A DNA stretch of 64,000 nucleotides from Salminus brasiliensis (lineage: Eukaryota > Chordata > Actinopteri > Characiformes > Bryconidae). The notes below the pieces were generated by a model. The model was not told the DNA's origin, did not search any database, and was given only the letters and a program-made list of their open reading frames with translations. The stretch spans positions 19,390,027 to 19,454,026 of the forward strand of contig NC_132893.1 in assembly GCF_030463535.1 (NCBI RefSeq). Reading direction: 5' to 3'. The first letter of the stretch is position 1. Each line of letters starts with the position of its first letter. The translations under genes were made by a program, and so were the position numbers. Positions 1 through 13,100 of this stretch are shown piece after piece.

Positions 1-44
1 GTGTGTAAGTCGAGTCTTCGCTTTCTGCGCCTGTGCACCTCTGG

Positions 45-90
<46 letters not shown>
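45..90. repeat. (GT)n microsatellite
   Basis: An uninterrupted run of about 23 GT dinucleotides. A second run follows at about 297-347. Confidence 0.95.
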
Positions 91-91
<1 letters not shown>

Positions 92-293
92 GCTCACTGG
101 TTGAGTTTAGGGCTGTGACTAAAGCTGTGAAGAATGTTATTGTTGCAGGTCCTCTCACTCAGCCCATCAGAGGGACACTGCAGAAGTTGGCCTGTTGGCT
201 ATACTGAGGCTGTACATCCACTTTTACCTCACTGTGGCTTTCAGGTTATATCCTGACATGAGAACAGCGTGGGGGGGCTCTGTGTGTGTCTCT

Positions 294-296
<3 letters not shown>

Positions 297-347
<51 letters not shown>
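297..347. repeat. (GT)n microsatellite
   Basis: An uninterrupted GT run of about 25 units. It lies just upstream of the 81-bp minisatellite. Confidence 0.95.
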
Positions 348-349
<2 letters not shown>

Positions 350-539
350 TAATACACTCAAGTTATGGTTTATTATAGCTCACATTAATGAAAGGGGAGT
401 TGCCTTGGTTGAGATGCAGGATGCAGTTATTCAGAGTGATTTGGTGTGAAATAGTTCATTGTACAGACATTTGCTGACATGGTTGTCTTTACTGTGGTGG
501 TGATCGCAGCAGCCAGGGGTCCACAACGCAGATATAGCC

Positions 540-1400
540 AACACATGCTATCTAAACCCACGAGTAGGAGCCAGGGGTACTGTCATCTCAAACCGGCTGT
601 TTTTACCATCTAAAACCACAAGTAGGAATCCGTGGCCTATCTAACTTTTACTATCTAAAACCAGGAACCAGGAATCGGGGCCTCTGTCATTGCAAACGCA
701 GCAATTGTTGACTATCTGAACCACATTTTACTATCTAGAACCATTAGCAGGAACCTGGGGGTTCTGTCATTGCAAGCACAACCACTGTGTACTATGTAAA
801 ACCACATTTGTACTGTCTAGAACCATTAGCAGGAATTTAGGGCTTCGGTCATTGCAAACATAGCCCTTGCTGACTATGTAAAACCACATTTTTACTATCT
901 AGAACCATTAGCAGGAACTTAGGGATTCTGTCATTGCAAACATAGCCATTGTTGACTATCTAAACCACATTTTTACTATCTAGAACCATTAGCAGGAATT
1001 TAGGGGTTCTGTCATTGCAAGCACAACCACTGTTTACTATCTAGAACCATTAGCAGGAACTTAGGGATTCTGTCATTGCAAACATAGCCATTGTTGACTA
1101 TCTAAACGACATTTTTACTATCTAGAACCATTAGCAGGAACTTAGGGATTCTGTCATTGCAAACATAGCCATTGTTGACTATCTAAACGACATTTTTACT
1201 ATCTAGAACCATTAGCAGGAACTTAGGGATTCTGTCATTGCAAACATAGCCATTGTTGACTATCTAAACCACATTTTTACTATCTAGAACCATTAGCAGG
1301 AACTTAGGGATTCTGTCATTGCAAACATAGCCATTGTTGACTATCTAAACCACATTTTTACTATCTAGAACCATTAGCAGGAACTTAGGGATCTAAAACC
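540..1400. repeat. 81-bp minisatellite, about ten copies
   Basis: The motif AACCATTAGCAGGAACTTAG recurs at 739, 821, 903, 984, 1045, 1126, 1207, 1288 and 1369. The last five starts are exactly 81 bp apart, one interval is short (61 bp), and the left-hand copies are diverged and about 82 bp. The right-hand copies are almost identical, differing mainly at one C/G position. This gradient fits recent homogenisation at the right end. No open frame runs through the array. Confidence 0.95.
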
Positions 1401-3289
1401 ACAATAGAAATAATGGTGGATCAGCTTTTTTGCACCCATTTTGTGTAATCACTCAGTAGGGTAACTTTAGAGGCATTCATCATTACAGATGTCTGGTTCC
1501 TATCACCAGTTCTGTTCTCACGCTTCAGTTTATCTAGAACACAGCATTTCACACCAAACCACTCAGAATGACTTGGTGTACGTCACAAGCCTTTATTTAT
1601 GCAAATGTAGCCTTAGGCATGCGTTCGGTATGCGCTGTTGTACTGAGCCCTTCTGTCCCTGGCTTGTAACCGGGTTTCAGGCCAGTTAGTGATACTGCCT
1701 TTCAAATTGAAACACTCACCCGCGGCCGGCCTTGGCCAGAGGTAGATAAGCACTCACCCCCTTCAGTTCGCACACTCTCATTACCTTACAGAACACACAC
1801 ACACACACACCTATAGCTTAGGCTACATTAATACCAAGCATGTGTAGTGGTGTGTTTATATGGGCAAGTTAACTGAGTCTCCTTAGTATTGACTTTATGA
1901 TGAAATCATCAGCTTGAGCACACTGCGAGAGACGCGAGATGTTGAATGGGTCAAGCGCCGACTGTTCTTTTTTTTTTTTAACAATGACACTGTGTTTTCA
2001 TTTCGTGTTGGTGGAACAGCTTCTATCTGGGTCATGGCAGGGTAGCCTGTGGCCTGACCAGGGGCAGGACAGTCCTTCACTCTCTCACATCTCAGCGTCT
2101 TGAGCTGTTTGTGTTTGGACTTATTTGGAAATATGATTTCTGCAAAGACACGTGAACTGTTTGCCTTTAGGTTGTCATCTTCCACTGTGTGCCAGGCTTT
2201 CGGTTGTTTGAGTAGTCATGCAGATGAAAGTGAGGCAGTTGTCTACCTTCGGCATTCCATTCCAGTGCAGAAATTGGGCTGGATTGGGCCTGGGCTAGCT
2301 AGTCGTTGGTACTGCAGCAACAGCCAGTCTCAACAAGTCTCCAATGCACTGCTGCAAAACATGTGAAACACCAGTATGTGTTTAAATAGCTTACTGGAAG
2401 CACGCTAAACCAATACTGATTGAGATTACCAATGTGGCACTACTTAAACTTTGTGCTACAACACACTACAGCATTTGATTTCTGTTTAGTTCATCAGTGG
2501 TGGAATGATATGTAGGATTGTGCGCTGTAATGGTAAAATTGTAAAACGTGGTATTTAAAAAAAAAATAAATAAATAAATGAGGACGGTATTTCAAAAGAT
2601 GTCTGATCTTACATGGCCAAATAAGCTCATTCCCCCATGTGCATTTGAGAGCCACAGAATGGAAGTGCTGTAAAAGCTCACACATTGGTGATGTGGTACT
2701 GGTGAGTTTAGCGACGTGCTAAGTTTGATTGAAAGGCCGAGCAAGCAAACCTGGATGAGCCAGTCTAATAAATGCGCCTGAAAACAGCCAGAACCACTGC
2801 TAAGACCATTCCTTGTCCTCCATGCTCTCAGATCTGAGGTTCTATCTCTTAAATGTGTGTGATTTGAGTCCCAGCCAGCTGGAACACGGTCCATGTTGTG
2901 GTGTTTAGCTTGCTGGCTAGCTTCTCTACGCCAAGATCGTCCAAAAATCACCCTGACTCAAGTTTAACATCACCACTTGTGTTGGTAGCTCAGCAGTTAG
3001 TCAGCCGAGCAGCTGTTTTGGGCTGCCTGATGCTTGGTGCATCTGGAGCCAAGCTAGCTAAGCAAGGGCCAACGAGTGGGCTTAGTGAGTGGGCTACAGA
3101 TCCAAAACCATGGAGAAAAATCTAGAAAAGCTTTAAACACCGGGGCCTGCATGTTCTTCAAGCACAGCAGCGCAGTCATTATTCATTCAGCCAGGCTGCA
3201 GATATAGTATTTTAATGTTATGGGTCAGTTAGAGGCAAGTTAACCTCACCGAAACTAGAATAATCCAACCTTACCTAACCCTACTGAAA

Positions 3290-3600
3290 TGATTTGTAAA
3301 CGGTGAAATTGGTTTTAATTTTCACGTAGTCAGGTTATATTATTATTTATTAACATGTCTAATTGATCATTGTTCGTGATCTCTAATTGCTTTAGAGCAG
3401 CAATTACCGCAATTGCGGTCTGTAATTGCTATAATTTCTGCCAAATTTCATTGCAAACGTCAATCAGCGGGCTCCAGGCACGGCATGCTGTTATGGAGCC
3501 AATTATGGGTGTCCCAAATCGATTCAGGCATGTTTTAATGGATTGGATATTGACCATTTTAAGTTACATTAAGTTCTGATCATCTGTTTTTATCGGCCTA
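3290..3600. promoter_or_regulatory. Candidate conserved non-coding element, homeodomain-site cluster
   Basis: This is unique, low-repeat sequence in an otherwise repeat-rich stretch. Between about 3359 and 3430 it carries at least five AATTG/CAATT cores (TAATTG, CAATTA), the core bound by many homeodomain factors. It lies about 6.5 kb upstream of the trim3 start codon. Calling it an enhancer is inference; conservation cannot be tested from one sequence. Confidence 0.3.
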
Positions 3601-4068
3601 GCAAAGTGCCCTCTGGCATGCTCTAGACGTCATTAGTGAATATTATTTCTAGGCCGCTGCAGTCAGGTGTGTTCTCAGAAGGTTTTGTCTGCAGGTAATA
3701 CCTGTGATTCTAGTGCTTTGGCTGGGTTTGAGCTGCTTTACTCTGGACGTTTATAGTCTGCCGTATTTGACTATGCCACCAAACCTATTCTATTCTAGTC
3801 CAGTATATTCTATTATATCCATTCTGCTCACTATGAACAGGATATTTGATTGTTTATTTTTTAATGATATGAAGATATAGGGTCATAAAATGATATGTCA
3901 AAAATCTTGATCTTTTTGATAAAAATGAAAACATTTTAACAAATAAATAAATTAATACATTTTTGGGTACTTGCATAGTTGTTGAACTCAATTAAGTAAA
4001 CAATTTATTCCATATTTTAGTCTCAAAGTGTACCAGAATTTAGGCTTGAATCATTAAAAGTGTTTTTA

Positions 4069-4092
4069 TTATTATTATTATTATTATTATTT
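4069..4092. repeat. (TTA)n microsatellite
   Basis: A run of about eight TTA units, followed by a related T-rich stretch. Confidence 0.9.
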
Positions 4093-5145
4093 TATTATTT
4101 ATTTTAGAAAGGAACAGCTCTATCTGGTGCCGCTACAGATTACTGGTGCCTGAACTTATCACCTTTTCAGGAGTTTTCTGCAATGTATTGATTTACTCCA
4201 TTGAGTGCAGTGCGGACTGCAGATCCAGTGTCACATGCTGTTGCCATATGGCAACAAAATGCAAACTAAACTCATTAAAAAAGAAAAATCATTAAAATCT
4301 AAATTCTTTTTGTGTGAATATTGACTTTTAGCTGCTTAACCCCCTTTCCAATGCCTTCTGCAAAAACTTGCTCACGGCAATATCCATGTCCTGTCTCCCC
4401 CGACACGGCATCCCATGAATCCCAGCCATCTGCTGGGGTGTCTGACCCTGTCTAAGTCCCGTGTAGTGAGAGCGCAGTCTTATTTTAGGCTCCCTGAATC
4501 ATTGCATCAGAAGAGGTTGATACAGATGGATAGATATCAGCTGTTCCATTTGAGGGGCTGATGTCCTCACTCGTGCCCCCGTCCCGTTCACCAGGCAATG
4601 TTTTAAATCCCGTACAGGTATCGGTATCTGAATGTGCGGCTATATTAATAGTGCTGGTGCCCGGGGAGGCCAAAACGTCAGTCCAAACACACACTCAGAG
4701 AGGCAGGAGGTGGGGGCAGTGAACTGACTGACCAGCCAGCTAGACTCTTACGGATTTAGGGCCTTATTCGTACCACGCTGTGACAGATGTGCAGGCGGCG
4801 GTTTGTGTGTGTGCACACGAGTGTGAATAGGAGAGAAAGGGAGTGGGGTATGAATAATAAATCTCCCTGTGACCCACTGGGAAAGTTTGTAATGCTGCAA
4901 ACAGCAGCTTATCCTAATGCTCTCGTTATATCAGTCGATCTGCTGCTCAATCAGCCAGGTCCTGCAGAGCGGCTTCATTCGTAACGCCCCACCGGACCAA
5001 AGAGGTCAAAGGTGAGGTTACTGATATACTGTATATCAGGATAAAGGTAGAATTTGGTATAGTTAGGCTAAATTAATGTTTTTTATTTTATCTGGACTGT
5101 AAAATGGGAAGGTTTTGCTCGTGTTTGAGAGCAAGTATGTACAAT

Positions 5146-5512
5146 GGCATGCCAACTGTTGGGCACCCTTGTCGAAAATTCCTTGTGTGATTAGAAGATT
5201 GTCTCCAAAAGGCAAAACATTTAAGGCAAACCTATCTTTTTGCACAAATATGGAAAAATTATCTGTTAAACATGGGGGTGGGTCTATCAGGCTTTGGGTT
5301 TGTGGGACCATGCGAAAGGGGGTTGCAGGGTACTCAAACTTTTACTTTTTGCCCTTTTCGCCTTTTGTTATTTGGAATCTGTGAAAAATGAAAGCAAAAC
5401 CATAATCTTGCCTAAAATGTTAAAGAAATGTACACAAATGTACAAATTTGACTTAATGCCTAAATCAGCTAATGTTTGATTTTGATCGGGGGGCCCAAAC
5501 TTTTGCATGCCA
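5146..5512. mobile_element. Tc1-like MITE, GGCATGCAAAAGTTTGGGC family
   Basis: Imperfect terminal inverted repeats bound this 367-bp block. The left end reads GGCATGCCAACTGTTGGGC and the reverse complement of the right end reads GGCATGCAAAAGTTTGGGC. The interior has no transposase. The same terminal motif recurs at about 7800-7822 and at 10603, so the family is dispersed here. The superfamily is inferred from terminal style only. Confidence 0.6.
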
Positions 5513-6574
5513 CACTTGGTGTAAGGCACACGAGTGCAATAATCTGAGCATGTTGCCAAGGGTGTGTTGTTAATGACATGAGTGAGAAGTATGGTGGGAA
5601 GAAGGCGGAGTCACCGTTTCGCTTGCCAGGTCGTGCAGTTGCAGCTTGTTATGAAGGAGCTCTCAGCAGCTTTAACCTTTTCGCAAGTAAGTTCTGGCTA
5701 CTGGCCAGAGTGAGTTTTCTGTAATTTCCACACCATTTAAAGGTGGAACAGACAATTCCTGCGTTTTAGGGATGCACTGTATTTTGTGGGAAGGCTGGAA
5801 AGCTTAACGGTGGAACTCTTACTTGTGAGAAAGGGGTTAAAAGTACAGCTTTCACCAGAGAGAAGGACACTAGGACACTAGCTGCCTGTCTAGGTAGCAG
5901 GAGCTAGTAGAGAGGAGAGAGGAGCCAGTGTAGTGAAAGCAGCTGTTAGTGTAGTCCATTAATTGTCAGGGTTAGTCAAGCGACAGTGTGCCTGGTGCAG
6001 AGAGGGTTAAGTGCCTTGTTTAAAGCAGAATTATGTGGCATTTTAACCTTAAAATAGCAGCTTTAATATCATATTGATGCTCCCCCGGCCTCAGTAAACC
6101 AGAACCTGCACGATGGAACTTGGGTAGCACTGGCAGGACAGCGCTCATGAGCACTGCACAACGCTGTGCAGCCAGAGTTCCTGTTTGTGTCAAATTCCAG
6201 GAATATTACTGTACCGTGTAAAGTGTGTCTTTTAGGAGTAGCTCAAAGTGCAAATTCCACTTTTCGACTGTAGGGGGAACCCAGGAGCAGGAAATCCCAA
6301 TTCTTGCATAAAGCTGCTTTAATGGCCCAACAGAGGTGGTTTAGCATCCAAATTTTAGCTCTTTAGCTCCTTTAAAGAAGCTTTTCTGTTTTGTTTTTTT
6401 TGCTGTCACTCATCTGACATGAAAACCTAGTAAGTTCCCTTTTGCAATTTTGAATAATAAAACATGATTTCAAATAAATGCTTCTGTTTGCTGCTAAATT
6501 GTGCTATTGATTTGTGCCTCTTATCACTCCAGCAAGTGTGCACATCCCTAATAACAGCAACAATAAAACACAAT

Positions 6575-6602
6575 TATTGCTATTATTATTATTATTATTA
6601 TG
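6575..6602. repeat. (TTA)n microsatellite
   Basis: A short trinucleotide run of TAT/TTA units. Confidence 0.85.
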
Positions 6603-6764
6603 CAATGCAATTCGCAACCTTATATCTATCCATTTTTTATTTATTATTTTTCTGCAGGACAAAACAGATGCACCATTCAAACCGATTGTTTGGTTTGTGA
6701 TTTTTGCTGAATTATTCCCAAAGGGATGAATTGGGCGCAAATGCAGTGATATACACTAGTATAA

Positions 6765-7165
6765 CCCAACCAATCACAAGGGTCAACACAACGACCACTT
6801 GGCGACAGCCTAGCAGCCACCTATGACATCCTAGCAATCACCTAGGATACTTTTAGGAGTACCTAACGACCATGCAGCAACGCACTAGTAACTACTAAGC
6901 AACACCATAGCAACCACCTCGAATACCATAGTAACTGCATAGCAGATACGCCTAGCAACCACCTAACCACTTTAGCAACACGATAGCAGCAACCTGAGAT
7001 ATACACCATAGCTATGGTATCCCAGGTTGCTGCTGATTTACATCAGTTGCTATAGGACAGGTGACTACCTAGCCATGCTATAGAAACCACCTGAGACACA
7101 ATCGCAACCATCTCCGTAGCAACAACCTACCAATCATCTGAAATCCAGAGGACTGCAATAACCGT
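6765..7165 (+). repeat. Degenerate AGCAACCACCTAG-type short tandem repeat field 1
   Basis: The stretch is built of loosely repeated phrases such as CATAGCAACCACCTAGC and CTAGCAACAC, with unit length varying around 20-25 bp. It resembles the fields at 20680-21250 and 39540-40295, all in the same orientation. It includes a near-perfect palindrome at 6985-7034. It has no coding potential. Confidence 0.8.
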
Positions 7166-7183
7166 TTCATCCTAGTGACTGCA

Positions 7184-7435
7184 TACACTATATGGACAAA
7201 AGTTTCGGGACACCTGGTCATTCATTGTTTCTGCTGAAATCAAGTGTTTCCCTACTGTCCAGGCAAGGCATTCTATTAGATTCTGGAGCATTGCTGTGAG
7301 GATTTGATTGACTAGCGGTACTGAGGTCAACATGTTGGACGATCACCACCCCACCTCATCCCTAAGTCATCCCAAAAGTACTGGATGGTGCACCATCCAT
7401 CATTAGAGAGAACACAGTTCTGCTCAAGTTAAAGA
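7184..7435 (-). mobile_element. Truncated Tc1-like MITE, CACTATATGGACAAAAG family
   Basis: The left end TACACTATATGGACAAAAG matches the termini of the full element at 25538-25903. The interior also matches the reverse complement of that copy, including a shared ACTGGATGG phrase and the stretch before AGAACACAGTTC. No second terminal repeat is present, so the copy is truncated on its right side. Confidence 0.7.
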
Positions 7436-8804
7436 ACCAGTGGTCCATGGACAATGACGTGTAGCCAGGAACGTCCAGCTAACTGAGGCTCAAATCACAG
7501 CCGTTTCGAGGATAAAGCCTCATATCTGAGAGCAGTCATCTTAACTGGCTAACTGGCTGTAGCATGTAGGTAAATTAGCAACTACAGTGGGCTTGTTTTT
7601 CCTTTCAGCAGTCTGTAACGCTAACTCTGACACTCAGTCTTTTTCCCCGTCAGACTCCCACCGTCTGTGACGCCACAGGCATACCCTCTATTGCGGTGAC
7701 CACGCTGAAACGATATATTGGACGGCCTCTAATTCCAGGCCTGCTCAGTTAATTTTATAGTTTCATGAGCTAATGCACCCGTTCCATCTTGTTGACCAGC
7801 TTACCCAAACTTTTGCATGCCCCCGTACATGTTTGTTCAGTGTTCTAGTAGACAATGCTGCATGTACTCGGACAACAAGGTGTGCTGTACTGTAATTTGT
7901 CCCTGTAATGACAGCATGTTACGCCCTTCCTCAATAACTCTGTCAGTTGTATCGGTGAACTCTGCTTTATTAATCTACAGATTGACTCTCACTGTTTCTC
8001 TGCACTGTGTTGAAGAGCCTGCACTTCATTATGCTGCGTTAAAGCAGTGCAGTCCGGAAGCCTCGGGCAGGGTTCTGTCAGTTGCGTCTGCTTGTGAGCA
8101 GGAAGCAGAAATCACCTACCAGCTTTTGGTCACGCTTGAAATGCTCATCCACGCAGGAGTCTTACCTTCACACCCCCTCCAGCGCTCCAGTCAGGCTCCT
8201 GTCAGAGTGAGGAGGGGTGGGGTGGGGGTTTATGGGGGCTGACTAAATTCAATTAGCTCCCCCCCACACACACACACACACAGTTATTGCTTGTTTTAAT
8301 AAAGCTGCAAGTCAGAAGTAATGAATTCGAAGGACTAGTTATTAATGATGCTTATGAGCAGCGTCTAGTTATGTCTGTTTAATGTTACTCCCTGTAGCCC
8401 TTCTTAAGGGATTCCTGCTTGCTTAATTCCATGTTTGTATTTCGAGGGCTAGTGAGGGGAGTGACCTTGAAGTTGAAAAGCTTCAGATGCGGCTGGTTCC
8501 GTCTTTGTCCGTGCTCATAAAGTGCTCCGTTATCTCAGCCCATTCTTTCTTGCTCCTCAGTCTTGTTTATGGAGTGTTTATTGAAACATAAACCAAAGCC
8601 TGAGTGCAAACTTGTGTCTGAAAGCAAGCGAAGGAGTTTTCAATCAGAGCTGTTGTGAAGAACCAACTGCAGAGTCAGATTTAATCAGTAGTTTGTTCTA
8701 GAGACGGGGTCATAAGGAAAGACCAGGGCTGGATGATATGCACTGAAATGTATATCGCAACTATGTGACGTTATGATTTTCGTTGTAGTAAAATAATATG
8801 AAAT

Positions 8805-8940
8805 AATAGTATATTTTATACTATTATTTCATACTATTATTTATACTATTTATTTATACTATTATTTATACTATTTATTTATACTATTATTTATACTATA
8901 GTATAGTATATTATATACTATACTATATTTTATACTACAT
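8805..8940. repeat. AT-rich TACTATTATTTATAC array
   Basis: Repeated TATTTATACTATTATTTATAC phrases are followed by a self-complementary TATAGTATAGTATATTATATACTA stretch (quoted in part). The array starts beside a dispersed GGGCTGGATGATATG repeat at about 8727. Confidence 0.85.
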
Positions 8941-9353
8941 AGCAAGTGGTTGCTGTGGTATTCCATGTGGTTGCTAGTTGTGCTGGGCAATATGACATCA
9001 AATCTGCTTCACAATTAATTGAACAGCACTCAAATAATCGTTTATTAATCGTAAACAGTATTTTTCTTTGGTCTGAGGTGTTTATGTTGCCCAGTTGTCT
9101 CTGTGTTTGAGTTCTCCTCCATGTTGCTTGCATGCCGCAGACTGGATGGGGCGGAGTCACATGACCCCTGCGCTCAGATATATTTTTTAAGAAGGAAGAA
9201 CATAAACTCACACAGTAGTGAAATTGAAATTTAGGACATTTGATTCGTTCTGAAGGTCAGTTTTGATTAATTTTCAATTAAATGCCCAGATCCATTCGCT
9301 AGGGTGTTTCAGGGGACTGCTAGCATATTGCTGTAGTCACTTACTATTGATAT

Positions 9354-9382
9354 TGATGATGATGATGATGATGATGATGATT
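9354..9382. repeat. (ATG)n microsatellite
   Basis: A run of about nine GAT/ATG trinucleotides. Confidence 0.9.
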
Positions 9383-9985
9383 TGTATTATTATCTATGTT
9401 ACTGATGGTAAAATATTTTAAAATAATGAGACAGGTTCCACAGTGCAACACTAGGAAGGGTATCCATGCTATAGTGTAATCAGTACCATTTAATTAAGGA
9501 ATGTTGCCAAGTGGCTACTACTATGATATATCTAGGTGGTTGCTGGGGTGTTCCAGGTGGTTGCTAGGATGCACAACCATCTAAATAAACTTTCAAGCTC
9601 AGTCATCAGGAGATAACAGGTTTGATCACCAGGAATGCCACAGTCATCCGTGGCCAGGGGTCTCCGAGTACGATTGCCCTCTCCTGGTGTCTCTGGCTCT
9701 CACCACTCTGTTAGCTGGTGTTACAGATTTGGCAGTTAGGCGCATGATGTTGCATTACCAGCAGTTAAAAAAAGCTGCAGTGTCAGGCTTTATGTGAGTT
9801 GGGGTAAGCACATGCTAGCCCCTGGGCAGATGTTAAGACCCCCTCCTAAGCAGCAAATCCTCCCCCAAGCCTTCAAGGGTCAGAACCCAATTTTGTTCTT
9901 ACAGGTATTGTTTGTTTTATGGATGATTTAACCATGCTCATTTCTCTCTTTGTGTGTCTTTGTGTGTTTGTGTGCGTCTTCGTAG

Positions 9986-10167
9986 GTTAAGGTGTGTCCC
10001 GGCCCCTGGCCCCTGCTGTGGATGTCTGTCACCATGGCTAAGCGCGAGACTGGCAGCACGAGTCCAGTGGTGCGGCAAATAGACAAGCAATTCCTGGTCT
10101 GCAGCATCTGCCTCGATCACTACCACAACCCCAAAGTCCTACCCTGCCTGCACACCTTCTGCGAACG
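9986..10167 (+). CDS. trim3: trim3 coding exon 1 (RING, first part)
   Basis: The coding part is 10034-10167 (residues 1-44 and two bases of R45). The exon probably opens at 9986 after a GT-rich tract ending CGTAG, leaving 48 bp of untranslated leader. It encodes the first five RING zinc ligands (C23, C26, C38, H40, C43). The donor is GTACCA, a weak match, but the arginine codon is completed exactly by exon 2. Confidence 0.9.
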
Positions 10168-13100
10168 GTACCACTTCCTCAAAAGGCGCCCTACACCCAA
10201 ACAGCTAGAGAGGATCTTTGGAACCTGTACATATTGCCTGTTGTCTTCATAGAGGGAATGCTCACACTCCCAGGGTTCAGTTTTGATAAACCACTGGCCC
10301 AGGTCCATGTTCTAACTGTCAGTAAAAGTGGCCCACAAACACAGCTGTCCACTGTTTTTTCTTAAGATTAATATAATGGACTTTTTTCACAAAGCTCCTT
10401 TGACCCCTTTTGTTTCGATGTTCTTGAAGTAAACCTGATTGTAAGTAGCTGTTCGTCTGATTGGTCTTGATAAAGAGCATTATGGGTGTTGGTTTACACG
10501 ACACTCGCAGTCTCGCTCGTCCTCCTAACCAAGACATGCGGAGTCTCATAAATTTCCGACCCTAATCTGGCTGGTGGCATCGCCACATCAGATATGTGCA
10601 GTAGCATGCAAAAGTTTGGGCATCCCCAATCAAAATATCTAATGAAACATTTCTTTAATATTTTGAGCAAGATGTTGCTCGATATTTTTATTTCCATCTG
10701 TTATAGATTCATTCTCCCCAACCCCTTGCGCCCCCAACAGCTGGAGACGTGTTCTCTCCAAACCTTTGCTTGTTGCTTACCTTTATCAGTCCACATGACT
10801 TGTTTCCAGGATGCAGCAGCCTTGTTCAGAGGTTCCTTTGAAAACCCAGGTTTATCTTCTACTTATTTAATTAGTCATAGTAAGATACATTTTGACCAGG
10901 GGTGCCCAGATGTTCCAATTCCACTGTATTTCAGTGACTGCAAATGAGCTGGCTCAAGTAGGGATGCACAGATCCGTCGTTGTCTGTTCCAATATGGATA
11001 CATAGTCTTTGCGTATTGGTCGATACCCGATTCTGATCCAATACCATTGTTGAATAAACCATAAACTGTATCATGTAGGAGAGACTTGAGGCATCAGGAT
11101 TACCTGAACTTCAAAGTCTGTGAGATCCTTTCTTCTCGGGTTCTTCCCATATGCCATATGATAGACCAGCTGTGTCGTCATTGGTCAACTTTGGTACCCA
11201 ACCGTTGTCACACAAATTTGGGACACTTTTCCTGCAGTGTGTACATAACTTATGAGTTATGAAGACAGTCTGGTGATTCTTTATATAGCTTAGCACATTA
11301 GCACACATTAGCATTATGCTCCAATTCCACACACTAATCTAGTTTACCAAACCCAGCCTCGATTTGATTGTATAGCTCTCCTTTTTGTTCGATCCAAGTC
11401 CCTTAATGCTTAGTACCAGCGTATACAGATCTGATCTGATCAGGACTGATTTGTGTTTCTGTAAATAACAGTCACACAGTTCAGGTTAGATGTGCTGCTA
11501 ATTAATACTGAAGTCAAAGGATATAATCCATCTCATAATACAAGGCATTGGTGTTGGACACAGATGAAATTTGTCTCCTTTAATCCCTCCATGCAGTGAA
11601 CACACACCTATGCACTATTGAGCCAACATACACAGTGACTGTGAGCACACATGCCTGGAGCGGTGGGCAGGCATTGCTGCAGCATCCAGGGAGGGTGAAG
11701 GGCCTTGTTGAAGGGCCCCTACAGTGGCAGCTTGCTGAGCCTAGGTATCGATCCCACCACCCTGTCATCAATAACCGCTGAGCAACCACTCAGTGGGTGG
11801 TCCTGCTTGGGCAAAAAGGAAAATTTGCAAGCATCTGCAGAGAAAGCATCTCGCACACAAATAAAGCAGATAAAAATTATATGCCAGGTTTTCATGTTCC
11901 ACTCTGTAAAATAGTTTCACACTATAAACTGTTCTGTTTACCTTCTGAGAACTCCTGAGAGATCCTCACTGCTGTGGCCTGTGAATAATCTCTGGTAATG
12001 GGACCTAAATTGGACCAAAATAGTCAGTAATACATTGCAATATGCCTGGCTCAGCTCCGATGCCCTTCCACTGGATCGGATCTGGGTATCCCTACTCTAG
12101 GGATGTGGAAAGCAGTACAGCCTGGGTTCCTATTTGCTGTGATTCTTATGTGGCTGGACTAATTATAACTGTGGCCTATGGCTAATGATCCAGTGCAGTT
12201 TGATGTTAGATCACGGCAGAACGCACTCTGTTTAGTTTGGGTCAGTTCACATGTAATCACGCGTGTGCACACGTTGTCCACATGCTCTATTTTGAGCCAT
12301 GCCTGAGGAATCGTTTGACTCATTAGAATGAAAGAGGAGGTGTGTTCAAGGCTGGGCAGTCCAGTTGCTTTGGAGTAGCCTAAACACTCAAGTTTCCTTC
12401 ATTGCTGGCAGTGTGTAGTGCAAAATGTAGTGACACAATGACAGGAAGTGGCACAAATGGACTCTCCCTGCCAAGGGGCGTTTTTCCCCTCTGCTTATGT
12501 ACTGCAGTTTGACAGCCAGGGTGATGTTGTCCCACTGCGTCTTGGTGTTTTGGCCCAAGCGCTGCGTGTCCACAGGCCGTGTTCAGCTACTGCGCCTCTA
12601 CGTGTTTTGACAGACCAAAAAATTGGAGTGTTGAATGAGTTCTCTTGCCCCCTTCCACCCACCCTTTTCTCTCTCTCCCTCTCCCCTAGTATTGAATAGG
12701 GGTGTCTCGGTACACAGAATTCAACTACCGTATGGACCCCACGGTTCGATATGGGTTACATATGTGGGGGCAAGAAAAGAGGTTCCCAAAGTTCAGATCT
12801 GCTCGTCATCAGCAGCCAGGGTCAGAGAGTGCACAGTTGACCAGTTGGCACTACCTCCCCACATCACTCCTAGTGTTAAGACCCACCTGTATCCACTATC
12901 AATCTGCTGTTCTTTCACTCAACAAAAATGTATTCCAAGTTTATTGTATGTTTATGTAATTATATTCTGAAATTTTTATTCATTTAAGTACTATAAAGTC
13001 ATACAATTATGAGCCTTATTTGTTCTGTATTTGTGATCTTCAGTATAAACAAATCTATATATTTCAGTATTATTTATGCATGTTATGCTTAAACCTGTCT

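Larger units (their letters stand above)
1..9985. other. Non-coding DNA upstream of trim3 coding exons
   Basis: No open frame here has a recognisable domain or sensible splice partners. The stretch holds GT microsatellites, an 81-bp minisatellite, a TTA repeat, a Tc1-like MITE, a truncated second MITE, a field of AGCAACCACCTAG-like repeats, an AT-rich TATTTATAC array and an ATG repeat, each listed separately. Because the first coding exon of trim3 begins at a splice acceptor near 9986, one or more untranslated trim3 exons and its promoter probably lie here or to the left, but I cannot place them. The 141-codon open frame at 7817-8242 matches no family I know and has no codon signature I trust. 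Confidence 0.7.

Noticed and set aside
7817..8242. 141-codon open frame upstream of trim3
   Set aside because: No domain, no splice partners, and it runs into low-complexity G-rich sequence; most likely chance.
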